From the NCBI RefSeq assembly GCF_005145005.1, contig NZ_CP039712.1, positions 403,001 through 467,000 of the forward strand: a stretch of DNA of 64,000 nt, given 5' to 3'. Of the stretch, positions 41,615 to 51,861 are shown piece after piece. The stretch comes from Vagococcus zengguangii. Lineage in GTDB: Bacteria > Bacillota > Bacilli > Lactobacillales > Vagococcaceae. The position numbers were made by a program, and so were the translations under genes. Position 1 is the stretch's first letter. Each line of letters begins with the position of its first letter. The notes below the pieces were generated by a model. It was not told the origin of the DNA. It was given only the letters and a program-made list of their open reading frames with translations, and made no database searches.

Positions 41615-43069
41615 ATGTATGATATAACCATTATCGGAGCGGGGATTACGGGTGCTTCGATTGCGTATGAATTAAGTAAATACGACGTAAAAGTATGCGT
41701 GCTAGAAGCTGAAAATGATGTTGCGATGAAGACTACCAAAGCTAATAGTGCGATTCTACACGCTGGGTATGACCCGAAATCAGGTTCATTAAACGCTAAA
41801 CTAAATGTTAAAGGAGCAGCGTTAGCAAAAGAGTTGTGTCGAAAGTTAGATGTCCCAAGAAAACAAATCGGGTCACTTGTGGTAGCTTTTTCAGAAGAAG
41901 ATTTGGCGACTATTCAAGACTTATATGAACGTGGTGTTGCTAATGGTGTACCAGCTATTCAATTATTATCCAAAGAAGAAACATTAGCAAAAGAACCAAA
42001 TTTAAATGAAGAAATTTATGGTGCACTCTATGCACCATCTGCGGCAGTTGTTAATCCATGGGAGTTTACGATTGCTTTAGCCGAAGTGGCAATTAAAAAC
42101 GGGGTGATGTTCCATTTTAATCAAAAAGTCAATGATATCGTTTCTGATAAATCAGGTTTTAGTATCCAAACTCAGAACCAAACCTTCCAGACAAAATGGG
42201 TTATTAACGCAGCTGGCGTGACGGCAGGAGATATTCATGAAATGGTTGCACCGCCAACGTTTAAAATAATTCCCTGTCGTGGAGAGTACTACTTATTAGA
42301 CTTACAAGAGCAAGGGACAGTCAATCATATTGTGTTTCAATGTCCAACTAAGGTCGGTAAAGGGATATTGGTTGCACCAACTACTCATGGCAATATTATA
42401 GTCGGACCAAATGCCGAAGATATTGCTAGTGAGCTAGTCAACACGGGGGAAGATGTGGCAAATACGCGTCACGGTTTAGCCGAAGTGGCAGAGGGCGCAC
42501 GCAAAAGTGTTCCCAATATTAATCTTGCCAATTCAATTCGGAATTTTTCAGGTGTGCGTGCTAATACAGACAGAGAAGATTTTATTATCGAAAAAGTCAT
42601 TGACCAGTTTTACGATGTGGCGGGCATTAAATCGCCAGGTTTAACAGCAGCTCCAGCAATTGCGTTGCATTTATTGAGATTGATGGTTGATGATGGCCTA
42701 TTGTTACCAAAAAAAGACGACTACGTGGATTCTCGTTCGCGTATTCATTTTAATGAAGCGACAATTGAAGAAAAGCAAACCTTGATAAAAGAGAACCCTG
42801 ATTACGGCCGAATTATTTGTCGCTGTGAAAATATAACAGAAGGTGATATACGTCACGCTTTACATCAAACGCTACCCGCTGTATCAGTTGAAGGTGTTAA
42901 GCGTCGGACTATCGCAGGTATGGGGCGTTGCCAAGGTGGTTTTTGTGGGCCACGGGTGGTTGAAATTATCGCAGATGAGTTGAATATTTCACCATTAGAA
43001 GTTGACTTAGATCGCTTTAATAGTCATATTTTAACGGCACCATCTAAGGAGGAAAAGCAATATGTATGA
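41615..43069 (+). CDS. GlpA-like FAD-dependent oxidoreductase with BFD-like [2Fe-2S] domain
   Basis: A 484-residue flavoprotein. N-terminal FAD fold IIGAGITGASIAYELSKYDV (about 5-24); DAO-type domain to about 370; then a C-terminal BFD-like iron-sulfur domain with Cys pattern CRC (in RIICRCENITEGDI) and CQGGFC. This is the build of the large subunit of anaerobic glycerol-3-phosphate dehydrogenase. RBS AGGAGG at 41603-41608 fixes the ATG at 41615; the frame opens earlier, inside the terminator. It overlaps the next gene by eight bases. The glp neighbours and GlpP-type leader strongly suggest glycerol-3-phosphate as the substrate, giving dihydroxyacetone phosphate. Confidence 0.88.
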   Translation: MYDITIIGAGITGASIAYELSKYDVKVCVLEAENDVAMKTTKANSAILHAGYDPKSGSLNAKLNVKGAALAKELCRKLDVPRKQIGSLVVAFSEEDLATIQDLYERGVANGVPAIQLLSKEETLAKEPNLNEEIYGALYAPSAAVVNPWEFTIALAEVAIKNGVMFHFNQKVNDIVSDKSGFSIQTQNQTFQTKWVINAAGVTAGDIHEMVAPPTFKIIPCRGEYYLLDLQEQGTVNHIVFQCPTKVGKGILVAPTTHGNIIVGPNAEDIASELVNTGEDVANTRHGLAEVAEGARKSVPNINLANSIRNFSGVRANTDREDFIIEKVIDQFYDVAGIKSPGLTAAPAIALHLLRLMVDDGLLLPKKDDYVDSRSRIHFNEATIEEKQTLIKENPDYGRIICRCENITEGDIRHALHQTLPAVSVEGVKRRTIAGMGRCQGGFCGPRVVEIIADELNISPLEVDLDRFNSHILTAPSKEEKQYV

Positions 43070-44324
43070 TTTAATAGTCGTCGGAGGTGGACCAGCCGGT
43101 TTAGCAGCCGCTTTAAGTGCTTACGAAAATGGCTGTGACAATATATTAATTATTGAGCGTGATTTAGAGTTGGGTGGTATATTAAATCAATGTATTCACA
43201 ACGGTTTTGGCTTACATTATTTCAAAGAAGAGTTGACAGGTCCTGAGTATGCAGCGCGTTTTATTGAAAAGGTCAATCAAACATCGATTCAAACCCTACT
43301 GGATACTATTGTGTTAAAAATAACCGAAGATAAATCAGTCCATGTGATGAATAAAACAGATGGTTATCAAATTTTACAAGCTAAAGCGATTGTATTGGCG
43401 ATGGGCTGTCGTGAACGTACAAGAGGGGCGATTCAATTACCAGGTGCTCGTCCAGCTGGGATTATGACAGCCGGTGCTGCCCAACGTTACGTCAATATGG
43501 AAGGGTACATGGTGGGAAAAAAAGTCGTGATTCTAGGTTCAGGTGATATTGGGTTGATTATGGCTCGTCGGATGACACTTGAAGGGGCTAAAGTCTTGGC
43601 GTGTATTGAAGTTATGCCATATTCAGGCGGATTAAATCGTAATATTGTTCAATGTTTAAATGACTTTGAAATTCCACTATATCTATCACACAGTATTATT
43701 GATATTAAAGGTAAGGAACGACTAGAGTCGATTACCATGGCAGCGCTTGATGAGCAACGTCAAGTGATCTCAGGAACCGAACAAGAAATTGCTTGTGATA
43801 CGTTGCTCTTATCGGTGGGATTAATTCCTGAAAATGAATTATCTCGTCAAGTCGGTATTGAAATCGATAGCAAAACCAAAGGGCCATTAGTATTTGAAAA
43901 TCGCGAAACGTCGATACCTGGTATCTTTGCCTGTGGGAATGTCTTACATGTTCATGATTTAGTTGATCATGTGAGTGCTGAAAGCCAATTAGCCGGTGAA
44001 GCTGCTGCGCACTATATTAGAGGAATAAATGAAGAACCCCAGCAGCAAACCATTTCAGTTACGAATGGTGAGGGAATTTCATATGTCTTACCCCAAAAAC
44101 TTCGTCCAGAGCAATTGGATAAAAAAGTTGAAATATATTTTAGAGTGAATCGTATCATAGAAAATGGTGAGATTATTGTGTCATATCAAGGGCAAGAATT
44201 AACCACATTTAAGAAAAAAGATTTAGCACCAGGCGAGATGGAAACCATCAAACTTAGGAAAAAACATTTAGGCAACACGCCAATTGATGAACTAACGTTA
44301 ACAGTGAAGGAGGTAGTAAACTAA
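43062..44324 (+). CDS. FAD/NAD(P)-binding oxidoreductase, second subunit
   Basis: A 420-residue pyridine-nucleotide-type flavoprotein: FAD fold VVGGGPAGLAAALSAYENG (about 6-24), second dinucleotide fold VVILGSGDIGLIMARRM, and C-terminal FACGNVLHVHDLVD. It contains NQCIHNGFGLHYFKEELTGPEYA, a stretch repeatedly found in partners of GlpA-like proteins. It probably passes electrons from the first subunit to a carrier or NAD(P). Start overlaps the upstream gene by eight bases and the stop overlaps the DUF1667 gene start as TAATG. Not the same family as E. coli GlpB, although it fills that place. Confidence 0.87.
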   Translation: MYDLIVVGGGPAGLAAALSAYENGCDNILIIERDLELGGILNQCIHNGFGLHYFKEELTGPEYAARFIEKVNQTSIQTLLDTIVLKITEDKSVHVMNKTDGYQILQAKAIVLAMGCRERTRGAIQLPGARPAGIMTAGAAQRYVNMEGYMVGKKVVILGSGDIGLIMARRMTLEGAKVLACIEVMPYSGGLNRNIVQCLNDFEIPLYLSHSIIDIKGKERLESITMAALDEQRQVISGTEQEIACDTLLLSVGLIPENELSRQVGIEIDSKTKGPLVFENRETSIPGIFACGNVLHVHDLVDHVSAESQLAGEAAAHYIRGINEEPQQQTISVTNGEGISYVLPQKLRPEQLDKKVEIYFRVNRIIENGEIIVSYQGQELTTFKKKDLAPGEMETIKLRKKHLGNTPIDELTLTVKEVVN

Positions 44325-44680
44325 TGGCGGATATCATTTGTATCGTCTGTCCTAAAGGTTGTCACCTACAAGTCGATGAAGAAAACGGTTATAAAGTGAC
44401 AGGAAATAATTGTAAAAAAGGGGTTGTCTATGGTCAACAAGAATTAATTAATCCTGTGCGCACGATTACTTCAACATGTAAAATAACGCATGCCATGTTA
44501 CCACGTGTGCCAGTCAAAACAACGGAAGCTATACCAAAAGGGAAAATGATGGATGTGATGCATCAAATTAATCATATCGAACTTGAAGCACCGGTTCATA
44601 TTGGTGATGTAATTATCGAAAATGTTTCAGATACTGGCATTAATGTGGTTGCATGTCGTGATATGGAAGCCGTACAATAG
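44324..44680 (+). CDS. DUF1667 iron-sulfur protein
   Basis: A 118-residue small protein of the DUF1667 family. The N-terminus carries a CxxCxxxC motif (Cys6, Cys9, Cys13) and a fourth Cys30, suggesting one iron-sulfur cluster. The family is almost always the third gene behind the two oxidoreductases seen here and replaces the iron-sulfur subunit GlpC of proteobacteria. The specific role as an electron-transfer subunit is inferred. One-base overlap with the preceding gene; the flavodoxin gene follows after 62 bases with no terminator between. Confidence 0.88.
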   Translation: MADIICIVCPKGCHLQVDEENGYKVTGNNCKKGVVYGQQELINPVRTITSTCKITHAMLPRVPVKTTEAIPKGKMMDVMHQINHIELEAPVHIGDVIIENVSDTGINVVACRDMEAVQ

Positions 44681-44742
44681 AGATAACTAGAAATAGTAAC
44701 AAAAAAAGAGTTCACACAAGGAAAAATTAGGAGGAAATTAAT

Positions 44743-45192
44743 ATGACATTAGTAAAAATCGCTTACGCATCAAATACTGGGAATACGGAAGGCATCTCAG
44801 AACATTTAGAAGAAGCCTTTGAAGCATTAGAAATGGAAGTTGTTAGAGAAATCGCTGATGATATCGATGAAGATTTCTTTGAGGATGCAGATATTGCCGT
44901 GGTTGCTACATTCACTGATGGTGACGGTGAATTACCAACTGATTTTGAAGAATTTTATGAAGATATCGAAGAGGTTGATTTAAGTGGGAAAGTCTTTGGC
45001 GTTGTTGGTAGTGGAGATAGCGAACTGTATGCAGATTACTTCTGTGAGGCAGCAAATATGTTTGAACAAATGTTAGTCAAGACAGGTGCTAAAAAAGGTG
45101 CTGAAACGTTAAAAATAGAAAACGATGCCGATGATGATGATATCGAAGCAATTAAAGCTTTTGCTAAACAATTAGTTGAAGCTACTAATTAA
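44743..45192 (+). CDS. Flavodoxin
   Basis: A 149-residue FMN protein. The phosphate-binding loop SNTGNTEG (10-17) and the isoalloxazine-binding stretches ATFTDGDGELP and GSGDSELYADYFCEA define a short-chain flavodoxin. It is very acidic (many Asp/Glu in the second half), as usual. RBS TAGGAGGAAAT. The lack of a terminator after the DUF1667 gene suggests that it may be cotranscribed and serve as electron acceptor of the oxidoreductase complex; flavodoxin is also needed to reduce the NrdG activase (60838). Both roles are inference. Confidence 0.92.
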   Translation: MTLVKIAYASNTGNTEGISEHLEEAFEALEMEVVREIADDIDEDFFEDADIAVVATFTDGDGELPTDFEEFYEDIEEVDLSGKVFGVVGSGDSELYADYFCEAANMFEQMLVKTGAKKGAETLKIENDADDDDIEAIKAFAKQLVEATN

Positions 45193-45208
45193 AAGATAAA
45201 AAGTTAAA

Positions 45209-45252
45209 AGCCCATGACGTTAGCGTGAAAGCGAAGCGTCATGGGCTATTTT
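45209..45252. terminator. Terminator after the flavodoxin gene
   Basis: AGCCCATGACG (45209-45219) and its complement (45237-45247), then ATTTTGTT. An A-rich left flank lets it also act for the convergent HAD gene. Confidence 0.85.
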
Positions 45253-45253
45253 G

Positions 45254-46096
45254 TTAGTTAAGAAATTTTTCCAAAGCGTGGGCAATGCCGTCCTCATCGT
45301 TAGATTGGGTAATATATTGTGCAACGGCTTTTACTTCTTCTTTGGCGTTACCCATAGCCACACCAATACCAGCATATTCTAGCATGGTTAAATCATTTAA
45401 TCCATCACCAAAAGCTATCACTTCGTGTCGTTTAATGTCTAATGGTTCTAAAACAGCAGCTAGAGCGGCAGCTTTATCAATGTTTTTAGCAGTAAATTCA
45501 AAATAAAATGGTGCGGAAAAAGTACCAGTAACTTGCTCTAAAAACGGTGCATAGATGTCTTGGTGATGTTGTGCTAAGTAGTCCGGATCACCAGCAATTA
45601 ACAGTTTATTCACGGGGAAGTTTACAAAGTCGGCTAAGCTAGATTTCTCAGCTAATAAGAAATTACCACCGCGTGCTTCATATTGAATGATATTAAACAG
45701 TTCTCCATCTTCCATTGTAATGGTGTGATTGAAGACATCATGAACATACATTGTCGTGTCGTCATTAATCATCGGAATAACATCAAATGTTTCTAAATGC
45801 TTAAGAATTTCTTTGGCTATTGTAATCTCAATCGCGCGATCAAAAACCACTTCTTCGTTGGTCATATCAATCACCCGTGAACCATTATAAGAAGCTAGAA
45901 AGCCGTGGTGCTTGGCTAACTCTAATTCTTTTGCAATGTGACGCATACCATTGGTTGGTCGACCAGAAGCCACAATCACTTTGATTCCTTGGGATTGAGC
46001 GTCTAATAAGGTTTGTTTAGTTTTGGCTGAAATCTGACGGTCGCTTGTAAATAACGTCCCGTCAATATCGAGGACAATCGCTTTAATAGTGGTCAT
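45254..46096 (-). CDS. Cof-type HAD-IIB phosphatase
   Basis: A 280-residue HAD hydrolase of the Cof/YidA group. Motif I DIDGTLF (catalytic Asp10, Asp12), motif II ASGRP, and motif IV AFGDGLNDLTMLEYAG are intact. The large C2B cap fits sugar-phosphate or FMN phosphatases; substrate not predictable. It follows the VOC gene on the minus strand after 20 bases and is probably cotranscribed. RBS AAAAGGAG. Confidence 0.9.
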   Translation of the reverse strand: MTTIKAIVLDIDGTLFTSDRQISAKTKQTLLDAQSQGIKVIVASGRPTNGMRHIAKELELAKHHGFLASYNGSRVIDMTNEEVVFDRAIEITIAKEILKHLETFDVIPMINDDTTMYVHDVFNHTITMEDGELFNIIQYEARGGNFLLAEKSSLADFVNFPVNKLLIAGDPDYLAQHHQDIYAPFLEQVTGTFSAPFYFEFTAKNIDKAAALAAVLEPLDIKRHEVIAFGDGLNDLTMLEYAGIGVAMGNAKEEVKAVAQYITQSNDEDGIAHALEKFLN

Positions 46097-46116
46097 ATAT
46101 GTGAACTCCTTTTAGA

Positions 46117-46500
46117 TTAATAACTTGCCATAATTTCGATTAAATTGTTTTCTGGATCGGCAATCACCGCTTCATAATAGCCATCACCGGTTGTTCGCGG
46201 ACCGTTTAATAGCGAATAACCAGCCGCGACTAACTGTTGCACCTTTTGATCCACTGCTTGTTGATCACCGACTTCGAGTGCCAAGTGAGCGTACCCTAAT
46301 GCTTCAGAAGCAGGCGATGTGATATCTTCACGGTTCATAATTTCTAAACGGCCACCTGTTTCAAAAGATAAGAAATAAGAGCGGAAACCCGTCGTTTGAT
46401 TATGATATAGTTCGCCAACTTGGGCATTAAAGAACGTTTCGTAAAAGTGCTTCATTTTTTCTAAATCAGCGACCCATAGGCCAATGTGTTCTATTTTCAT
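46117..46500 (-). CDS. VOC family (glyoxalase/dioxygenase fold) protein
   Basis: A 127-residue metalloprotein of the vicinal oxygen chelate superfamily, with two beta-alpha-beta-beta-beta repeats. Likely metal ligands are His5 (IEHIGLWV), His near 72 (GYAHLALEV) and Glu near 122 (NLIEIMA). The length fits lactoylglutathione lyase-like or fosfomycin-type proteins, and the true reaction is unknown. RBS AAAAGGAG. First gene of a two-gene operon with the HAD phosphatase. Confidence 0.87.
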   Translation of the reverse strand: MKIEHIGLWVADLEKMKHFYETFFNAQVGELYHNQTTGFRSYFLSFETGGRLEIMNREDITSPASEALGYAHLALEVGDQQAVDQKVQQLVAAGYSLLNGPRTTGDGYYEAVIADPENNLIEIMASY

Positions 46501-46592
46501 AAGTAAAAACTCCTTTTAAATGTGATGAATGGTAATGCTTTCATTATAACATATCTTGAGTTGGACACATGTTTTGTTAAGAGATAATAAAA

Positions 46593-46624
46593 AACCAGTA
46601 CCGTTATAACGAACGGTACTGGTT
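46593..46624 (-). terminator. Terminator of the PTS IIC operon
   Basis: ACCAGTACCGTT and AACGGTACTGGT around a short loop; in the minus direction it is followed by a TTTTTT run. Confidence 0.88.
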
Positions 46625-46635
46625 TAAATTTAAAA

Positions 46636-47928
46636 TTATTGTGCTGTTCCGTTTTCTTTGGCTAATTCGTTACGATCGTAAATTTTAACGAATGGGTAGT
46701 AACAAATTACAGAAACGATAATTAAGACAATGTTTAGGACGGCTGCACGCCAGTCACCACCAGTTGCTAAGAAAGCACCGATTGGTCCAGGTAAAGTCCA
46801 AGGAGCTGTGACTGTTACGGGGTTAACTAAACCAGCTTTTGTAACAAACCAAGCGATGGTCGCACAAATCATTGGTGTTATCATGAATGGAATCATTAAG
46901 ACGGGGTTTAATACAATCGGCACACCAAAGATAACCGGTTCGTTGATGTTGAAAATTGATGGCATAATAACGGCTTTACCAAGTTTAGAACCATATTTTG
47001 ATTTCGCAACGAAGGCTAATAAAATAGCTAAACCGATGGTACAACCAGAACCACCAATCCAGATGAACCATTGGAAGAAAGGCTCAGCCGCAATATTTGG
47101 TAATGTTTCACCCGCTGCTTGAGCAGCTGTATTACCATCCAATAATTGTAACCATAAAGGACGAGCGACTGATCCGATAATTGATACACCATGAATCCCA
47201 AATACCCAGAAGAAAGTAATTAAGAAAATTAATAGTAACACACTTGGTAAGCTATCCGCAGCACTAACTAATGGTGTAACGACTTTCGCAATTGCTGTAT
47301 GCCAGTCGAAACCTAAGAAGTAAGTGATAGTAGCCATACCTAAAATAACAACTAAAGTCGGTGTTAATGATTCAAATGAACGTGCAACTGAAGGCGGTAC
47401 TTGTTCAGGCATCGTAATTTTGAATTTAGATTTGTCCATGATGCGATAAATTTCAACGGCGATGATTGAAGTAATAATCGCTACGAACATACCGCCACCA
47501 CCTAAGTTAGCCATCGGTAAAACAAAACCAACAGCACCAGCAGCATCAGCAGCTTCAGCTGGAATGTTAACTGGAACAAAGGTTAATAAGAAAGCAATTG
47601 TCGCTAGGATACCACCAGAGATAACATCTAAGCCATATGTTTTAGATAAGCTAGCCCCAATTCCAAAGGTTGCATATAGTGACATGATATACATCGTCAT
47701 ACGATAAGGTAATAAAATAGTTGCTGCATTTTCTTGTAAGAATTGTGTGATTCCCCATGATTCAGGAAGTGGTGGGAAAGCGACAATTAAGAAAAATGAT
47801 CCGATAATAATTAAGGGTAAAGTAGCGATAATCCCGTCACGAATCGCTCTTAAGTGACGTTGATTCGCTAATTTTGCCATCGGCCCAGCTAGATTCGTTT
47901 CGATAAAAGCTGTAAATTTGTCTAACAT
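46636..47928 (-). CDS. PTS sugar transporter subunit IIC (lactose/cellobiose family)
   Basis: A 430-residue membrane protein with about ten hydrophobic segments. The N-terminus FIETNLAGPMAKLANQRHLRAIRDG and the NINEPVIFGVPIVLNP motif are diagnostic of CelB-type IIC proteins that move beta-linked disaccharides. No IIA or IIB gene lies in the window, so they are supplied from elsewhere. RBS TAGGAGAG. It is encoded behind a small membrane protein gene and is divergent from the GH1/kinase/MupG/AnmK operon. The neighbours make a beta-linked GlcNAc- or MurNAc-containing disaccharide a reasonable, unproven substrate. Confidence 0.9.
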   Translation of the reverse strand: MLDKFTAFIETNLAGPMAKLANQRHLRAIRDGIIATLPLIIIGSFFLIVAFPPLPESWGITQFLQENAATILLPYRMTMYIMSLYATFGIGASLSKTYGLDVISGGILATIAFLLTFVPVNIPAEAADAAGAVGFVLPMANLGGGGMFVAIITSIIAVEIYRIMDKSKFKITMPEQVPPSVARSFESLTPTLVVILGMATITYFLGFDWHTAIAKVVTPLVSAADSLPSVLLLIFLITFFWVFGIHGVSIIGSVARPLWLQLLDGNTAAQAAGETLPNIAAEPFFQWFIWIGGSGCTIGLAILLAFVAKSKYGSKLGKAVIMPSIFNINEPVIFGVPIVLNPVLMIPFMITPMICATIAWFVTKAGLVNPVTVTAPWTLPGPIGAFLATGGDWRAAVLNIVLIIVSVICYYPFVKIYDRNELAKENGTAQ

Positions 47929-47956
47929 TTTTTTCTCTCCTATTTAATATATTTTT

Positions 47957-48262
47957 TTAAAAAATAACCCCGACAAATAACCATAGATAAGAAGCAATTT
48001 CTAAGACAAGTGTCATCGCCACTAACGAGATGACAAATTGTTTGTTGAATCCGCGGTTAGTTTCAATGAAATATTGTCCGTAAGTAACTGCTAGTGCGAC
48101 CAAAAGTGGCAAGAATAACATCACAGCTAATTTTAAATTTAATCCAATTAAATAGAAAAGGTACGGAAGTAAGATACCTCCGACAATGATAGCTAAGAAT
48201 AGCAGTAATGAACTCTTCCATGAAAAGCGTGGAATGTAGTGACTTGGTGTTTCCGGTTTCAT
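47957..48262 (-). CDS. Small membrane protein, 101 aa, unknown function
   Basis: I do not recognise a named family. The 101-residue protein has a short polar N-terminus followed by three hydrophobic segments (LLLFLAIIVGGILLPYLFYL; LAVMLFLPLLVALAVTYGQYF; ISLVAMTLVLEIASYLWLFVG). An upstream ATG (48301) exists, but AGGAGGCC sits before the ATG at 48262. It is the first gene of the two-gene operon with the PTS IIC gene, 28 bases apart, so a role in uptake of the same sugar or as an accessory to IIC is plausible. Confidence 0.72.
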   Translation of the reverse strand: MKPETPSHYIPRFSWKSSLLLFLAIIVGGILLPYLFYLIGLNLKLAVMLFLPLLVALAVTYGQYFIETNRGFNKQFVISLVAMTLVLEIASYLWLFVGVIF

Positions 48263-48287
48263 TTTTTGGCCTCCTATAGAATTTAGT

Positions 48288-48299
48288 GAAATCATTTTC
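48288..48299. promoter_or_regulatory. GAAA-N4-TTTC palindrome near the PTS promoter
   Basis: GAAATCATTTTC, extended to TGAAAT/ATTTTCA, lies just downstream of the PTS promoter's -10 box. It resembles the repeats at murQ (24165-24210). Possible MurR-type operator. Confidence 0.4.
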
Positions 48300-48307
48300 A
48301 TAACTAG

Positions 48308-48336
48308 AGTATAGTATCTTGGGAATAAAATTTCAA
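48308..48336 (-). promoter_or_regulatory. Promoter of the small membrane protein-PTS IIC operon
   Basis: On the minus strand TTGAAA (48336-48331) and TATACT (48313-48308), 17-base spacer. Confidence 0.78.
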
Positions 48337-48352
48337 GTATTTTTTTACGCGT

Positions 48353-48381
48353 TTGAAAAATAATTTCTGAAATGGTATGAT
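48353..48381 (+). promoter_or_regulatory. Promoter of the GH1-kinase-mupG-anmK operon
   Basis: TTGAAA (48353-48358) and TATGAT (48376-48381), 17-base spacer, with an extended TGG before the -10. GAAA-AATAA-TTTC (48355-48367) overlaps the -35 box and resembles the murQ repeats. Confidence 0.78.
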
Positions 48382-48410
48382 GGAGTCAAAATAAAACGGA
48401 AAAGGAGTAA

Positions 48411-49847
<1,437 letters not shown>

Positions 49848-49863
49848 GACAGGGAGTGAAACG

Positions 49864-50763
49864 ATGAAGTACATAATGGGCGTTGACTGTGGTGGTACGA
49901 AAACCGAAGCGATTGCTTATGATAAAAAGGGCCACGTCCTAAAACAAACGGTGACAGGGTTTGGCAATTTAGTAATTGCTTACGAACAAGCGTTGGGACA
50001 TATTAAAGAAGCAGTCACCACTTTGTTTCAAGAACTAGGACAAGAAAATTGTCAGCATATTGTGTTAGGGATTGCGGGTATTGATGCGGGTGGCTTAAAA
50101 GAACGTGTACAAGCTGATTTACAAGGTTGGCCATGTCCAGTGACTTTAATGAATGATGGACAATTAGCGCAATATGCGATTTTAAAAGGAGCTAACGGTG
50201 CGATTATTATTGCTGGAACAGGTTCGGTCATGATTGGTCGAGTTGAAAATCAGTGGTATCGTGTTGGTGGTTGGGGTCATTTATTTGGTGATGACGGTAG
50301 TGCTTACGGCATTGCCCGAGCTGCAATACAGCAGTGCTTAGCTGAATATGATCAGGGACAAGAGCCTAGTGCTTTGAGTCAAGCCGTCTTAAATTTTTTC
50401 AAAGTGGGGGATGTGTTGGCGTTAACCCGTCAAGTCTATGCAATGAACAAAGGGCAAATTGCTGAAGTTGCGGTCGTAGTGGCTGATTTGGCTGCAACTA
50501 ATCAAGATGCTCAACGACTGCTAGTTGAAGCGGGCCAAGCATTAGCACAACAAGTCAGTCAATTAGCTAGCAAAATGTCAGACAATCAGGGCCCTTTTAA
50601 TATTGGCTTAAATGGCTCAGTTATCGAAAAAAATCCGCTAGTTTACCAAGCATTTAATGACTATTTAGCGGAGCACTTTAATCAAGACTATCAATTAATT
50701 AAAAAAACTGCCTCATGTGCTAGTGGGGCATACTATTATCAAAAAAGGATGGAAGCAAAATGA
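49864..50763 (+). CDS. BadF/BcrA-type N-acetylhexosamine kinase
   Basis: A 299-residue kinase of the BadF/BadG/BcrA/BcrD ATPase family, ASKHA fold. The phosphate loops are GVDCGGTKTEA (near the N-terminus) and GTGSVMIGR, and the GGWGHLFGDDGSAYGIAR stretch is typical of N-acetylglucosamine kinases and of clostridial MurK. The frame opens at 49675 within the GH1 gene; the ATG at 49864 behind CAGGGAGTG is the real start. It overlaps mupG as ATGA. It would phosphorylate the free GlcNAc (or MurNAc) released by the operon's glycosidases. Confidence 0.85.
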   Translation: MKYIMGVDCGGTKTEAIAYDKKGHVLKQTVTGFGNLVIAYEQALGHIKEAVTTLFQELGQENCQHIVLGIAGIDAGGLKERVQADLQGWPCPVTLMNDGQLAQYAILKGANGAIIIAGTGSVMIGRVENQWYRVGGWGHLFGDDGSAYGIARAAIQQCLAEYDQGQEPSALSQAVLNFFKVGDVLALTRQVYAMNKGQIAEVAVVVADLAATNQDAQRLLVEAGQALAQQVSQLASKMSDNQGPFNIGLNGSVIEKNPLVYQAFNDYLAEHFNQDYQLIKKTASCASGAYYYQKRMEAK

Positions 50764-51851
50764 GAAAATTAGGTGTATCAATTTATCCGAATCACAGCAG
50801 TGTTGAAGAAATTAAAGCATATTTAGATTTAGCGGCTAGCTATCAATTTAAACGTGTGTTTACGTGTTTATTATCAGTTGACGCCGAGAAGAAAGATAAA
50901 ATTGTAGAAGAATTTACTGAAACTATCAACTATGCAACCAGTTTGGGGATGGAAGTCATTGCCGATGTGAGTCCGAAAGTTTTTAATGAATTAGGAATTA
51001 GCTACAATGATTTGTCCTTCTTTAAAGAAATTGGCGCTGATGGTATTCGTTTAGATATGGGCTTCACTGGTAATGAAGAATCGATTATGACGTTTAACCC
51101 ACAAGACTTATTAATTGAGTTAAATATTAGTTCGGGGACTAGATATTTAGAAAATATTATTAGTTATCAAGCTAATACGTCTAATTTATTAGGTTGTCAT
51201 AATTTTTATCCACATCGCTACACGGGTCTAAGCTATAAACATTTTATTGAGACAACAAAAGTTTATAAAGAACATGGTATTCGTACGGCGGCGTTTGTTA
51301 ATTCACCAAGTGCTTCGATTGGACCTTGGCCAGTTGAGGAAGGGTTATGTACGCTAGAGATGCACCGTGAGTGGCCGATTACCACTCAGGCGAAGCATTT
51401 ATGGGCAACTGAATTAATTGATGATGTGATTATTGCCAATGCGTTTGCTTCTGAAGAAGAATTAAAGGCCTTGAGTGAAATTTCGCCTTACCAATTGACG
51501 TTAGATTGTATTCTTAATGAAGAAACGCCTGAATTAGAGCGTAAGATTGTCTTAGAAGAATTTCACTTTAACCGTGGAGACGTGTCGGATTATGTGATTC
51601 GTTCGACTCAAAGTCGTGTGAAATATAAAGGCCATCATTTTGCACCGTTCAACACACCGAATATGCAAACAGGTGACATTATTGTGGAAACATCTTTATA
51701 TGCTCATTATGCAGGTGAATTGCAAGTGGCACTTTTACCTATGGAAAACTCAGGTAAAACCAATGTGGTCGGTCAAATTACTAAAGCGGACCAACAATTA
51801 TTGCCGTATATTAAACCATGGCAAAAATTTCAATTTAGAGAAGTGAAGTAA
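50760..51851 (+). CDS. mupG: 6-phospho-N-acetylmuramidase (MupG/DUF871 family)
   Basis: A 363-residue TIM-barrel protein of the DUF871/MupG family. The N-terminus GVSIYPNHSSVEEIKAYLDL and DGIRLDMGFTGNEES, CHNFYPHRYTGLSY are characteristic. The Staphylococcus MupG hydrolyses MurNAc-6-phosphate-GlcNAc to MurNAc-6-phosphate and GlcNAc. A cyclophilin-like C-terminal domain follows the barrel from about 250. ATGA overlap with the kinase gene and 10 bases before anmK. MurNAc-6-phosphate would go to MurQ (24259-25149). Assignment to MupG is by family and context. Confidence 0.87.
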   Translation: MRKLGVSIYPNHSSVEEIKAYLDLAASYQFKRVFTCLLSVDAEKKDKIVEEFTETINYATSLGMEVIADVSPKVFNELGISYNDLSFFKEIGADGIRLDMGFTGNEESIMTFNPQDLLIELNISSGTRYLENIISYQANTSNLLGCHNFYPHRYTGLSYKHFIETTKVYKEHGIRTAAFVNSPSASIGPWPVEEGLCTLEMHREWPITTQAKHLWATELIDDVIIANAFASEEELKALSEISPYQLTLDCILNEETPELERKIVLEEFHFNRGDVSDYVIRSTQSRVKYKGHHFAPFNTPNMQTGDIIVETSLYAHYAGELQVALLPMENSGKTNVVGQITKADQQLLPYIKPWQKFQFREVK

Positions 51852-51861
51852 GGTGAGCGTC

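Noticed and set aside
48341-48358. Possible cre site (ACGCG core) upstream of the GH1 gene
   Set aside because: Several fixed positions of the CcpA consensus are missing on both strands; too weak to list.
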